Shown in pieces: positions 16,440 to 25,202 of a stretch of 64,000 bases of DNA. A program made the translations under genes and the position numbers. This DNA is from Bacillus sp. FJAT-42376 (lineage in GTDB: Bacteria; Bacillota; Bacilli; Bacillales; Bacillaceae). The notes beneath the pieces were generated by a model. That model did not search any database and was not told the DNA's origin. It worked only from the letters and a program-made list of their open reading frames with translations. The stretch is taken from positions 1,240,001-1,304,000 of the forward strand of contig NZ_CP033906.1 in NCBI RefSeq assembly GCF_003816055.1, read 5' to 3'. The first letter of the stretch is position 1. Each line of letters begins with the position of its first letter.

Positions 16440-17095
16440 CTAAGCCGGCAGGTGCGGGAGCGGCGGCTAAATAACGTAGACCAACGGCTAGATAAATTGG
16501 TACGGACAAGATAAGGATGGGAGCGGCCGGAAAAGGAGCGGGGACGGCTAAATAACGTAGACCAATGGACAGAAAAATTGGAACGTACAAATTAAGGATG
16601 GGAACGGCCAGAAAAGGAGCGGGAATGGCTAAATAAGGTGACGGAACGGCTGAATCACGTGTCCCAACGGACAGAAAAATTGGAACGGACAAATTAAGAA
16701 TGGGAACGACCAGAAAAGGAGCGGGAATGGCTAAATAAGGTGACGGAACGGCTGAATAACAGGCACCAACGGACAGATAAACTGGAACGGACAAATTAAG
16801 AATGGCGACGGCCAGAAAGGGAGCGAGAATGGCTAAAAAGAGGAACGAATTGGATAAATAACGTGTCCCAACGGACAGATAAACTGGAACGGACAAATTA
16901 AGAATGGCGAGAGCCAAAAAGGAGCGGGAATGGCTAAATAAGGGGACGGAACGGCTAAATAACGGGCACCAACGGACAGATAAACTGGAACGGACAAATT
17001 AAGAATGGCGACGGCCAGAAAAGGAGCGGGAACGGCTAAAAAGAAGAAAGGAACGGCTAAATAACGGGCATCGCCGGACAGAATATAATCCGGCG
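16440..17095. repeat. Tandem array 1: about six units of a 102-bp repeat built of 18+21+21+21+21-bp modules
   Basis: The anchor module CGGACAGATAAACTGG (or close variants) recurs at 16485, 16566, 16668, 16770, 16872, 16973 and 17075: spacings 81, 102, 102, 102, 101, 102. Each unit splits into one 18-bp and four 21-bp modules, each starting A[C/T]GG[A/C][C/T][A]. The 81-bp unit lacks exactly one 21-bp module. The plus strand is purine-rich. On the minus strand the frame reads as heptads such as LAVPSPY and LAIPAPF with one hexad. No ribosome site supports translation. It starts 20 bp after the azoR terminator with GCCGGCAGG. Confidence 0.9.
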
Positions 17096-17315
17096 TCCCG
17101 GCCAAATTATGGATCAAGCGTGCTCCATTAGTCTCTTTGCATAGCAGGTTGAACAGGGCTTTCCTGCAGGATATCATCCTCATCTTTAACTGGCATAGTG
17201 CAACTCAAGAAATAATAAGAATTTTAACCTTGCCTATATTCGGGTATAAGACATATTGGAACGTGTATAGCTGCCGCGGAACAGTCTAAAACTAAACTCA
17301 CGCGAGGTGAAGAAA

Positions 17316-17780
17316 TTGATTAGAAATCGAGGAATATTGACCGCTTTATCTGCAATAGGGATTGCACAAGGATTAAAGATTTTTGGCCATAAACGGCTGA
17401 CCGGCAAATGGGATTGGCGGCCGGTATTTTCAACGGGGGGGATGCCGAGTTCCCACTCTGCAGGTGTTTCTTCACTGGCTACATATGTAGCAGCTAAAAA
17501 CGGAAGCAGCTCGATTGAGACGGCGTTAGCCGTTATATTCGGCGTAATCGTAATGTATGATGCACAGGGGATCAGGCGTCATACAGGTGAGATTGCGAAG
17601 CTTGTGAATGATATTGATGAAGATATTGAGGTCCTTTCCGGTCATTTTCCGGGACTTGGGCATGTAAAGCAGAAAGAGGAGCTTAATGAGCTTTTGGGGC
17701 ACCAGCCTGAAGAGGTTGCCTATGGGGCTTTGCTTGGAATTGTCATCGGGCTCATCAGTGCAAAAACTGAATCGGAATAA
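17316..17780 (+). CDS. yuiD: YuiD-like divergent PAP2/acid-phosphatase-family membrane protein
   Basis: A 154-residue DUF212 protein. FSTGGMPSSHSAGVSSLATYVA holds the SxxSH phosphatase-like motif; YDAQGIRRHTGEIAKLVND and GHQPEEVAYGALLGI complete the family pattern. Two to four membrane helices. TTG 17316 is preferred to GTG 17307 because GCGAGGTG overlaps the latter and sits at correct distance from the former. It may act on isoprenyl or lipid phosphates; the activity is inferred from family. Confidence 0.85.
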   Translation: MIRNRGILTALSAIGIAQGLKIFGHKRLTGKWDWRPVFSTGGMPSSHSAGVSSLATYVAAKNGSSSIETALAVIFGVIVMYDAQGIRRHTGEIAKLVNDIDEDIEVLSGHFPGLGHVKQKEELNELLGHQPEEVAYGALLGIVIGLISAKTESE

Positions 17781-17781
17781 G

Positions 17782-17812
17782 GAAAAGCCGGCAGATGCCG
17801 GCTTTTTCCTAT
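17782..17812 (+). terminator. Terminator of yuiD-like gene
   Basis: AAAAGCCGGC and GCCGGCTTTTT arms with AGAT loop. Confidence 0.9.
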
Positions 17813-17929
17813 AGTATTTTTATTATTGGAAGATGGTTGACGGGCAATGACCATCCCTATAGAGAAAATGCCGTTTTGTTCAGTAAATCTGCTTCTCTGT
17901 GCAGAATTGGGATTTGTCTTAATAAATTA

Positions 17930-18013
17930 AATTTTCAAAAAACGGTTGATTTTTCGACATCATTCGATTAAATTAAGGATATCTCAAAAATTATGTAAAT
18001 ATTTCAGAATATT
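17930..18013 (+). promoter_or_regulatory. Promoter of the amino-acid permease with two CodY-like boxes
   Basis: TTGATT (17946-17951), 17-bp spacer, TAAATT (17969-17974). AATTTTCAAAAAACG (17930-17944) and ATATTTCAGAATATT (17999-18013) each match the CodY consensus AATTTTCWGAAAATT at 12 of 15. One precedes the -35, the other lies downstream of the -10. Confidence 0.55.
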
Positions 18014-18032
18014 TTGAACAGCGGGTGATTGG

Positions 18033-19430
18033 ATGAGTGTATTCAGGAAAAAATCGATTGATCAAATTATCAGAGATTCAGGAAGTAAAGGGGTGTCCCT
18101 GAATAAAACGCTTGGAGCGTTTGACCTGACGATGCTCGGGATTGGAGCCATTATCGGGACTGGAATTTTCGTATTAACAGGGGTGGCCGCGGCCGAGCAT
18201 GCGGGGCCTGCATTGGTTTTATCATTTATTTTGGCCGGTATTGCCTGTGCATTTGCAGCATTGTGCTATGCTGAATTTGCTTCAAGTGTCCCGGTTTCCG
18301 GAAGTGCTTATACATACAGCTATGCAACATTCGGGGAATTGATGGCTTGGATATTGGGCTGGGATTTGCTGCTGGAGTACGGTCTTGCCTCTGCTGCGGT
18401 TGCAAGCGGATGGTCCGGCTATTTCCAGGGATTGCTGGCCGGATTCGGCCTTCATCTTCCAACAGCCCTGACCAGTGCGTATTCACCCGAAAATGGAACG
18501 TATTTTGATATTACGGCAGTTGTGATTGCCTTTTTAATTACCTTCCTTCTGACAAAGGGAGTAAGAGAGTCAGTGCGCCTTAATGCTATAATGGTGATTC
18601 TTAAAATCGTCGTCGTGCTTCTTTTCATCGCAGTGGGAGTCTGGTACGTAAAACCGGATAATTGGACACCGTTTATGCCATTCGGTTTCTCAGGAGTTGC
18701 TGCAGGTGCAGCGACGGTATTCTTTGCCTATATTGGATTTGATGCCGTATCCTCTGCAGCCGAAGAAGTAAAGAATCCGCAGAAGAACATGCCGATTGGG
18801 ATTATCGCTTCCCTTGCGGTATGTACAGTCCTATATATTGTAGTTTCCGGAATTCTGACGGGGATTGTTCCTTATACAGAGCTTAATGTGAAAAATCCTG
18901 TTGCTTTTGCGCTAAATTATATTAATCAGGATTGGGTAGCAGGTTTAATCTCGATTGGTGCCATTGCCGGAATGACGACGGTTCTTCTCGTGATGATGTA
19001 CGGCCTGTCCCGTCTGTTTTATGCGATCAGCCGTGACGGACTGCTCCCGAATGGACTGTCGAAAATTAATAAAAAGACAAAGACGCCGGTTAAAACGACT
19101 TATCTTGGATGTGTGCTTGTTTCCATTTTTGCGGGCTTCATTCCCCTGGATGAACTCGCTAATCTGACAAGCATCGGTACTCTTTTCGCTTTCATGTCCG
19201 TTTCCATTGGAATCCTTGTTCTTCGATCATCCGGACAAGGCAATCAGGGCGGCTTCAGAACCCCGCTCGTGCCGCTTGTCCCGATTTTAGCATTTGTATC
19301 CTGTGCGTATTTGATGCTTCAGCTTCAAAAACAGACATGGATTGCCTTTGTCATCTGGCTTGCAATCGGATTGGTCGTTTATTTTGCCTACGGAAAAAAA
19401 CACAGCTTGCTGAATAAAAAAACTGGATAA
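18033..19430 (+). CDS. APC-family amino-acid permease (BcaP/YfnA-like)
   Basis: A 465-residue, 12-helix cationic-amino-acid-transporter-type permease. LGIGAIIGTGIFVLTG is the helix 1 binding motif; WILGWDLLLEYGLASAAVA and FFAYIGFDAVSSAAEE are family blocks. Length equals that of B. subtilis BcaP (YhdG) and is close to YfnA. The CodY-like boxes favour a branched-chain amino-acid role as for BcaP, but the sequence alone does not decide. The ribosome site is GGGTGATT. Confidence 0.85.
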   Translation: MSVFRKKSIDQIIRDSGSKGVSLNKTLGAFDLTMLGIGAIIGTGIFVLTGVAAAEHAGPALVLSFILAGIACAFAALCYAEFASSVPVSGSAYTYSYATFGELMAWILGWDLLLEYGLASAAVASGWSGYFQGLLAGFGLHLPTALTSAYSPENGTYFDITAVVIAFLITFLLTKGVRESVRLNAIMVILKIVVVLLFIAVGVWYVKPDNWTPFMPFGFSGVAAGAATVFFAYIGFDAVSSAAEEVKNPQKNMPIGIIASLAVCTVLYIVVSGILTGIVPYTELNVKNPVAFALNYINQDWVAGLISIGAIAGMTTVLLVMMYGLSRLFYAISRDGLLPNGLSKINKKTKTPVKTTYLGCVLVSIFAGFIPLDELANLTSIGTLFAFMSVSIGILVLRSSGQGNQGGFRTPLVPLVPILAFVSCAYLMLQLQKQTWIAFVIWLAIGLVVYFAYGKKHSLLNKKTG

Positions 19431-19462
19431 AAAAGGCGTGCGCAAGCACGGCTTTTTTTTCT
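19430..19462 (+). terminator. Terminator of the permease gene
   Basis: GGCGTGC and GCACGGC arms with GCAA loop, then eight Ts. Confidence 0.85.
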
Positions 19463-19502
19463 GTTTTGCGCCACCCTAAAAGAAAAAGGGATGTGCTGCA
19501 CA

Positions 19503-19835
19503 ATGAAAAAATGGATATCCTGCTGTCTGATTACCGCAGTATTAGCAGGGATAGCAGAACCAGGGGCTGCATATGCCCAAACGCATCAGCAGGAACCGGC
19601 CTATGCAAAATGGTCAAGGATTGCCATCATGGAGGCGAAAAAGAAGTATCCGGATGCGAAGCTGCTCGATTATTTGCATATTGGTCAGGAAGATACCGGT
19701 ACAGGGACAGTCAAAGAGAAGTTTAAGTTATGGGTGCGGCAGGGTACAAAAGAGTTCGGCTTATATGTAACCGTTGAGTATGATCCAAAGACACAGAAAG
19801 TGAAAAAAATTGATTTTAAAGAATCTGACCGCTGA
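19503..19835 (+). CDS. Secreted DUF3889-type protein (YqzG-like)
   Basis: A 110-residue protein with a signal peptide (MKKWISCC...AAYA, cleavage before Gln near residue 26). The mature part has AYAKWSRIAIMEAKKKYPDAKLLDY and a C-terminal VEYDPKTQKVKKIDF, the pattern of DUF3889. ATG 19503 follows AAAGGGATG. Exported; function unknown. Confidence 0.75.
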   Translation: MKKWISCCLITAVLAGIAEPGAAYAQTHQQEPAYAKWSRIAIMEAKKKYPDAKLLDYLHIGQEDTGTGTVKEKFKLWVRQGTKEFGLYVTVEYDPKTQKVKKIDFKESDR

Positions 19836-19855
19836 CAGGCTGGATTCAAAGGTCC

Positions 19856-19886
19856 GAAACACAGGATTTTGCAAATCCTGTGTTTG
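19856..19886 (+). terminator. Terminator of DUF3889 gene
   Basis: AAACACAGGATTT and AAATCCTGTGTTT arms. Confidence 0.88.
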
Positions 19887-20083
19887 GGCATGCATTAGAA
19901 CTCATTTTTTTTTAAAAGCGTAAAGAAGTGTTGAAAAAGAGTGGTAAAAAAAGTAAGTCGAGGTAAAGGGTATACGTGAAGTGTGGAATCGTATATCTTT
20001 TTATGATAGCATTGTAAGGGTTTTCCTAATGTTTTATCAATCCAAATGTTTTTTCAGGAAAGTAAAAAGAGGGAGATTTTTGT

Positions 20084-20112
20084 TTGACATTTTTTGCGGC
20101 AGCCAGTAAGGT
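20084..20112 (+). promoter_or_regulatory. Promoter upstream of the SAM riboswitch
   Basis: TTGACA (20084-20089), 17-bp spacer and a weak -10 TAAGGT (20107-20112). The 19,890-20,080 stretch before it is AT-rich and shows nothing else. Confidence 0.55.
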
Positions 20113-20154
20113 AGTAAAAGATTGTTTTTGAAAACCCCCATAAATTGATTCCAA

Positions 20155-20262
20155 CTTCTTATCATGAGAGGCGGAGGGACTGGCCCTGCGATGCCTCGGC
20201 AGCGGACTTATTAAGAGTGCTGTGCCAAATCCAGCAAGCTTCCATGCTTGGAAGATAAGAAG
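20155..20262 (+). ncRNA. SAM-I (S-box) riboswitch aptamer
   Basis: Classic S-box layout: P1 TTCTTATC pairs with GATAAGAA; ATGAGAGGCGGAGGGACTGG, then CCCTGCGATGCC, CGGCAGCGG, GTGCTGTGCCAAATCCAGC and the P4/P1 end GAAGATAAGAAGAG. It senses S-adenosylmethionine and switches the following terminator. Confidence 0.97.
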
Positions 20263-20283
20263 AGTGTCCTGACCATTGTGTAT

Positions 20284-20323
20284 TAAGGCCTCTTCTTAAA
20301 AGGATAAGAAGGGGTCTTTTTTA
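20284..20323 (+). terminator. SAM-dependent transcription terminator (expression platform)
   Basis: GGCCTCTTCTTA and ATAAGAAGGGGTC arms, then TTTTTT. The 5' arm is complementary to the 3' side of P1, so SAM binding favours termination. Confidence 0.93.
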
Positions 20324-20368
20324 TAGCTTGAAAAAAAGGGAAAACAGAATTGTTGTGAGGTGGAGAAC

Positions 20369-21715
20369 ATGGATAGAAAGAATGGATTGAAAGCAAATCC
20401 GGTGGCCTTATTGCCATTGATGATTTTCATAGCGCTGTTTATTTTAGCCGGTGTGATTACGGGCGACTTCTACAAGCTTCCGATGGTAGTGGCGATCCTT
20501 GTTGCCGTTGCTGCTGCACTGTTTATGAATCGAAAGGAAAATCTGACGTCAAAGGTTGAACGGTTCGCCAAAGGGGCAGGGCATCCGGATATTATGATTA
20601 TGGTCTTTATCTATATTCTTGCCGGTGCGTTCTCTGAAGCGGCAAAGGGAATGGGAGCAGTTGAATCAACCGTTAATCTTGCGTTAACGTACTTCCCTCA
20701 AAGTTTCCTTGTTGTCGGGTTGTTTATTATCGCTGCTTTTGTTTCTCTATCAATGGGAACTTCAATGGGGACAATCGCAGCCCTCGGACCGATTGCTGCA
20801 GGAATAAGCGGCGAAACAGAAATTCCAGTCGCTCTTGCGGTTGCATCCGTTATCGGAGGCGCGATGTTTGGGGATAACCTGTCCTTTATCTCCGATACGA
20901 CCATTGCTGCGGTCCGGACACAGAAGACCGAGATGCTGGACAAGTTTAAGACGAACTTTTTCATCGTGCTTCCCGCAGCGATTGTTACAGCTGTTATTCT
21001 GATCATCATTTCGCTTGGAATGAACTCAGCGGTTGAGCCGAAGGATTTCAGTTTCGTTAAAATGCTTCCTTACCTCGGAGTTCTCATTGCAGCTCTCGCT
21101 GGATTAAACGTTGTAGCTGTTCTTGGTGGAGGGATTGTTTTGACCGGAATCATCGGGCTTGCGGATGGAAGCTTCAGCCTTCTGTCCTTTTCTCAAACGA
21201 TGATGAAGGGGATCTCTGGAATGTCCGAGCTTATCATCCTATCTGTTCTGATTGGCGGAATGGTTGAAATCATTAAGCATAACGGCGGGATTGATTTCCT
21301 TCTTAATGCAATGACGAAAAACATCCGTACAAAAAAAGGAGCGGAGTTTGGCATAGCCGGACTTGTCAGTGCGACAAATCTATCGACTGCCAACAACACC
21401 ATCTCGATTATTACAGCCGGTCCGCTGGCTAAAAATATTGCGGATCAGTATGACATCGATAGAAGAAAATCTGCCAGCATCCTGGATATTTTCTCCTGCA
21501 GCGTGCAGGGACTGATTCCATATGGTGCGCAAATGCTTGCAGGTGCCCAGCTTGTTAAAGCTTCTCCTTTAAGCATTCTGCCATATACCTTCTATCCGAT
21601 GCTTACACTTCTATGCGGAATTTTAGCCATTGCCTTCGGTTTGCCGAGACTGAAACCGAAAGCAGGAAGCAAAAAAACGGATGCCGGCAAACTGGAAGAG
21701 AACTATACGAATTAA
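20369..21715 (+). CDS. metT: NhaC-family transporter under SAM riboswitch, probable methionine transporter MetT
   Basis: A 448-residue, 10-12-helix NhaC-superfamily protein. GTSMGTIAALGPIAAG and GAMFGDNLSFISDTTIAA are signature blocks. Sequence alone would say Na+/H+ antiporter; S-box control instead suggests the MetT branch proposed for methionine uptake. ATG 20369 is chosen with GAGGTGGAG upstream; the GTG at 20360 is part of that site. Confidence 0.8.
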   Translation: MDRKNGLKANPVALLPLMIFIALFILAGVITGDFYKLPMVVAILVAVAAALFMNRKENLTSKVERFAKGAGHPDIMIMVFIYILAGAFSEAAKGMGAVESTVNLALTYFPQSFLVVGLFIIAAFVSLSMGTSMGTIAALGPIAAGISGETEIPVALAVASVIGGAMFGDNLSFISDTTIAAVRTQKTEMLDKFKTNFFIVLPAAIVTAVILIIISLGMNSAVEPKDFSFVKMLPYLGVLIAALAGLNVVAVLGGGIVLTGIIGLADGSFSLLSFSQTMMKGISGMSELIILSVLIGGMVEIIKHNGGIDFLLNAMTKNIRTKKGAEFGIAGLVSATNLSTANNTISIITAGPLAKNIADQYDIDRRKSASILDIFSCSVQGLIPYGAQMLAGAQLVKASPLSILPYTFYPMLTLLCGILAIAFGLPRLKPKAGSKKTDAGKLEENYTN

Positions 21716-21747
21716 TGGGAAACGGGGCTGTAGCCTCATTAAACTTA

Positions 21748-21786
21748 TAACAGGGAGACGCTTCTAAGCGTTTCCCTGTTTTTTTA
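21748..21786 (+). terminator. Terminator of metT
   Basis: AACAGGGAGACGCTT and AAGCGTTTCCCTGTT arms, then seven Ts. Confidence 0.92.
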
Positions 21787-22008
21787 CGAGTAAAGAAGCG
21801 GGACAGGTATCGGATGCTTTGCTCCCTCCAGTACGAGCAGCCGGAAATCAGCCAAATCAAACACGAAGTCTGCCTGTAGGAATGTTACAAAAAAAGAAGG
21901 TTCGCTAAATTTCGACAGAATTTGCGTGCTGCTTTCTCCGCTTCTTGTAAACCCTTGATTTACCGCCATTCTGCCTTTTTCAGCAATTAATGACAATAAC
22001 ACCATTTT

Positions 22009-22128
22009 AAAGCCATCTTAGTTAAGAGATGACTTTTTGCTTACGCGCTATTTGTGTGAGTTAGCGCTTACAAGTTCCGTTTCTCTATCTTAAGGCCTTA
22101 TGTCCAAAACTGGACCAAAGATGGCTTT
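22009..22128. other. 120-bp element bounded by perfect 11-bp inverted repeats, with internal dyads and a cre-like site
   Basis: AAAGCCATCTT (22009-22019) and AAGATGGCTTT (22118-22128) are exact inverse copies. Inside are TTAAGA/TCTTAA, GCGCTA/TAGCGC and the small hairpin GTCCA/TGGAC. AGTTAGCGCTTACA at 22059-22072 (reverse TGTAAGCGCTAACT) matches the CcpA cre consensus at all but one defined position. It could be a structured RNA, a tiny mobile element or a compound operator for the acyltransferase gene. A minus-strand 73-codon frame begins 3 nt from it without a ribosome site. Confidence 0.5.
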
Positions 22129-22206
22129 TGATGGAACAGCCCCATTTCGCTTTCGTTTACGATTAAAATAATGGAGGAGTTATTTTTATATAAAGGAGCG
22201 ATTGAT

Positions 22207-23322
22207 ATGGCAAAAGAGGCTGGCAAGAAAAGCGGTAAATCGTATTTGTTTGAAATTCATTTCCTGCGTGCTTTCGCTTGTTTAGCGGTTGTGGCGGTAC
22301 ATGTGTCTGCGACAAATTCCGGTATGAACAGCGATACGTATAACTGGTTTTCTTATTTTCTGAACCAGATCGGCCGGTTCGGAACCCCCATTTTTGCGGT
22401 AATCAGCGGTTTTCTTTTGTTTTTCCAAGTACGGAACAAAGGGTTCCAGTTTGGGAAGTTTATGAAGTCACGCTTTGCCAAAGTCATTATCCCGTTTATT
22501 TTATGGAGTGTAGCCTACCGTTATATGATGTACATTTATAACGGGCAGGGAATCGGCGATCCGATGGAAGAACTGGGAGGATTCCTGCAGGGGAAGGCAT
22601 TTTATCATCTTTATTTCATTTCCATTGTTGTGCAATTTTATCTTGTTTTTCCGCTTCTTCAAAAACTGTTCAGAACACAGACAACCATTATAATTTTTCT
22701 GTTTGTGTCGTTTTTAATCAGCTACAATATGTACGGAATAAAGGCCCCGTTTGATGGACCGGTCGGCGAGTTCATTGCGAGTAAATCCTTTATGCCCGTT
22801 TGGATTTTCTATTTTGCTTTTGGTGCGTTCCTTGCTTACTACTGGGAAGGAATCCGCAATTTCGCGCTAAAGCGTCCGATTCAAATGCTGATCCTTGCAC
22901 TGGCTGTTTCTGCGGGAGCTGTCATTGAGTATAACGTGAAAGGCTATGTTTCAAACCGAAGACTTTCCAATTTGGCTAATATTCCGCTTCTATCCATAGC
23001 GACAATTGGAATTTACCCGCTTCTTGCCAGGCTTCAGGTCATTAAGCAGCCGCTCGTTTTAATCGGAAAGTATTCGATGGGGATTTATCTTATTCATCCT
23101 ATGGTGCTGTATTTAATGGCCAGACATTTGCCGGAGTCTTATTGGAATGTTAACTATGTAGGCCTTATGTATATTGCCGTGATGGTGATTTGTGTCGCGG
23201 CAATCCGCCTGATTACATTTATTCCGCTCACGACGTTCCTTCTTCCTGTGCCGAAGATCAAGAAACCTGCCCAGGAGAAACAAGTGGATGCTGCTGCAGA
23301 AAATGAAAGACAGTCTGCCTAG
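22207..23322 (+). CDS. Acyltransferase-3 family integral membrane protein
   Basis: A 371-residue protein with about ten helices and the family start FEIHFLRAFACLAVVAVHVSA containing the R and H conserved in PF01757, plus SMGIYLIHPMVLYLMARHL near the end. ATG 22207 follows AAAGGAG; the longer frame to 22171 has none. Such enzymes O-acetylate or succinylate cell-surface glycans; the acceptor is unknown. Monocistronic. Confidence 0.88.
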   Translation: MAKEAGKKSGKSYLFEIHFLRAFACLAVVAVHVSATNSGMNSDTYNWFSYFLNQIGRFGTPIFAVISGFLLFFQVRNKGFQFGKFMKSRFAKVIIPFILWSVAYRYMMYIYNGQGIGDPMEELGGFLQGKAFYHLYFISIVVQFYLVFPLLQKLFRTQTTIIIFLFVSFLISYNMYGIKAPFDGPVGEFIASKSFMPVWIFYFAFGAFLAYYWEGIRNFALKRPIQMLILALAVSAGAVIEYNVKGYVSNRRLSNLANIPLLSIATIGIYPLLARLQVIKQPLVLIGKYSMGIYLIHPMVLYLMARHLPESYWNVNYVGLMYIAVMVICVAAIRLITFIPLTTFLLPVPKIKKPAQEKQVDAAAENERQSA

Positions 23323-23324
23323 CG

Positions 23325-23360
23325 AAAAAGAGCTCAGTGAAATTCACTGGGCTCTTTTTT
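23325..23360. terminator. Bidirectional terminator between acyltransferase and ger operon
   Basis: AAAAGAGCTCAGTGAA and TTCACTGGGCTCTTTT arms. The last ger-operon gene stops within it. Confidence 0.9.
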
Positions 23361-23807
23361 ACTGTCTGTTTTTTCAATGAGCATTTGATATCCATAAATC
23401 ACAACAGCCCATATCATGGATACGCCAAACATATATGGGGGCTGGAATTTGAGCAGCTTGAAGAGCTTTTTCTTTTGGAAAAAGAAGGCGATTGGATAGG
23501 CAAGCAAAAAATCCATTAAAGAATTGGCCAGCAGGTAGCGGAAAAATTTACCGTACGTCAGATGGAAGATCCAAAGGGTTCCGGTAAAGAACGGACCGAA
23601 AATAAAGCTTAAATTGACACTGGCTTCTCTTTTTTTTCCGCCCGGCACCCGCCAGTAATGATAGGCGTCTGCAAGAATGCTTTCTACACATAAAATCAGC
23701 GAAATAAAGATTCCGGATGGCAAAAAGCGGAGGAGCTGCTTTTTGTTCATAAACAAGAGAGAGAGCAATGAGAGAATGGCCATCAGCCGCTCAGGATACT
23801 TTTTCAT
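23334..23807 (-). CDS. Membrane protein of 157 residues, last gene of ger operon
   Basis: Four to five hydrophobic segments, with basic ends (KKYPERLM at the start, KTDSKKEPSEFH at the end) and NLSFIFGPFFTGTLWIFHLTYGKFF in the middle. I recall similar unnamed proteins in other Bacillus, possibly of the CBO0543 group, but cannot assign a function. The start overlaps the previous stop by 4 nt, so it is cotranslated with the germinant receptor; that does not prove a role in germination. Confidence 0.7.
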   Translation of the reverse strand: MKKYPERLMAILSLLSLLFMNKKQLLRFLPSGIFISLILCVESILADAYHYWRVPGGKKREASVNLSFIFGPFFTGTLWIFHLTYGKFFRYLLANSLMDFLLAYPIAFFFQKKKLFKLLKFQPPYMFGVSMIWAVVIYGYQMLIEKTDSKKEPSEFH

Positions 23808-24088
23808 CCGTTTTTTCCTCCTTTACTGAGCTTTTTTTTTCCTGATTTTACGGAAGTGACAGATAAATAAATGATGATCAGCAAAGCGAAAATCATAAGA
23901 GAAAATAAGTCGTTCATAGAAGAGGTTTTCAGCTCATAGGTAAACGTCTTGGCAACCATCTTCCATGAATAGCCCTGATAAAGATCGATACAAATCAAGG
24001 CTGCTATCAAGGCTGCTACTATAGTCAATGAAAATATGATGGTTTTTATTTCTGTCAGGATACGTTTAAATTTCTTTATAAATTTCAT
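23804..24088 (-). CDS. Small two-helix membrane protein, probable germinant-receptor D subunit
   Basis: A 94-residue protein with two hydrophobic segments (about 19-36 and 60-77) and basic ends. It overlaps gerB by 23 nt. Some Bacillus ger operons carry a fourth gene for a ~70-90-residue two-helix D subunit that modulates receptor response; size, topology and position fit. The sequence itself is not distinctive, so this is a positional inference. Confidence 0.6.
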   Translation of the reverse strand: MKFIKKFKRILTEIKTIIFSLTIVAALIAALICIDLYQGYSWKMVAKTFTYELKTSSMNDLFSLMIFALLIIIYLSVTSVKSGKKKLSKGGKNG

Positions 24089-25190
24089 TGGATGCCCCTT
24101 TTTTCTGAGCCTTTTTTTTCTTTAACCAAAGTATTCCCAAGATCAGGGAAGGAAACACCATTTGAAAGGGGATATGAAGGAAGTATGGGACAAATACGAG
24201 CCCTTCCTGAAAATGCTCATATTGGGTATTGGCGATAAACAGCGAGCAGGCAATGAGGGAAATGCCATATATCAGAGCAGGAGGGATCGGATTTTTTGTT
24301 CCGGTCAACTCGACGGTTCCTCTTAATGCCGCATAAAAGAAGAGGAATACCTTGGAGAATCCTACAATGATCATGAGAATGACGACAATCGAATCAAGGC
24401 GCTGAATAAAATCAGAGATATTGATGAGCGACACGGTCGCAAGGATCGGGAAAACAAAGTTTTTCGTCATTTCCGCTCCGAGGATGGAAACATGCAGCGC
24501 AGCAGTGGTAACCAGCACAAGGGTGGCCAGAAAAATAGAAGAGAGTGTAATTTTGACCAGTTTTACACTGTCACAGACGAGCGGATAAAACATGGTGAAC
24601 ACCACCATTTCTCCAAAAGGAAAGGTCATAATCGTCGGAAAAATCGTTTTTAAAATCGGCATCGGTCCATTTTGTGCAATGGGCAGCAATTCATGAAGAT
24701 CAACAATTCCTGAAATGACTTCGAAGGAAACCACAATCACAAATGGGATGGTAATGGAATAAAACAAAGGTTTCGATACAGCTGCGATCACGTGGAATCG
24801 CTTAATGCCAAAGTACATGACGGCAAGCATCATAAAGCTGCTGATGACGACCAAAAATGTTTCGTCATAGGCGGTAATAATGAGCAGCTCACCGAAATCC
24901 CTTAAAACCCGGGCACAGATATATAAGAAGTAAAGAATATATAGAGACGAAGCGAGGGCGCCCGCTTTTTTCCCGAGCAGCGCAAGAAGAATTCCTACCA
25001 TGGTCTTTTTGCCGGAAAGTTTTGCGAGAGCAATGTAAATGAGAAAAAGGGGAATGCTCGCTGCATAGCCAAGCAAAATGGCAAGCCATGAATCCTTCAT
25101 TGCCTGTTTAGCAGGATCAAGAAGGATGGCGCTACCTATTTCAAATATGAAAATTAAATAAAACAGCTCCTTCGCTGACACTCTGCTCAT
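24066..25190 (-). CDS. Spore germination protein, GerB family permease
   Basis: A 374-residue, ten-helix APC-related protein: the N-terminal FYLIFIFEIGSAILLDPAKQAMKDSWLA block (B-subunit helix 1) and the long hydrophobic core are typical. In the inner spore membrane B subunits bind nutrient germinants. Third gene of the operon A-C-B-D-unknown, 12 nt after gerC. Confidence 0.92.
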   Translation of the reverse strand: MSRVSAKELFYLIFIFEIGSAILLDPAKQAMKDSWLAILLGYAASIPLFLIYIALAKLSGKKTMVGILLALLGKKAGALASSLYILYFLYICARVLRDFGELLIITAYDETFLVVISSFMMLAVMYFGIKRFHVIAAVSKPLFYSITIPFVIVVSFEVISGIVDLHELLPIAQNGPMPILKTIFPTIMTFPFGEMVVFTMFYPLVCDSVKLVKITLSSIFLATLVLVTTAALHVSILGAEMTKNFVFPILATVSLINISDFIQRLDSIVVILMIIVGFSKVFLFFYAALRGTVELTGTKNPIPPALIYGISLIACSLFIANTQYEHFQEGLVFVPYFLHIPFQMVFPSLILGILWLKKKKAQKKGASNEIYKEI

Positions 25191-25202
25191 TTTAATCCCT
25201 CT

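Noticed and set aside
16440..17095. CRISPR array
   Set aside because: Units are contiguous with no unique spacers, no dyad repeat and no cas genes.
16432..17183. Minus-strand frames of 161 and 116 codons across array 1
   Set aside because: Hydrophobic heptad product without ribosome site, broken into two frames by a one-base unit length change.
19970..19990. GGGTAT near 19,978 as a sigma-B -10
   Set aside because: No -35 like GTTT at the right distance and no nearby gene start before the riboswitch.
21784..22005. Minus-strand 73-codon ORF with faint resemblance to Spo0E-type phosphatases
   Set aside because: No ribosome site, the conserved S-x-x-L-D motif is missing, and it overlaps the metT terminator tail and abuts the inverted-repeat element.
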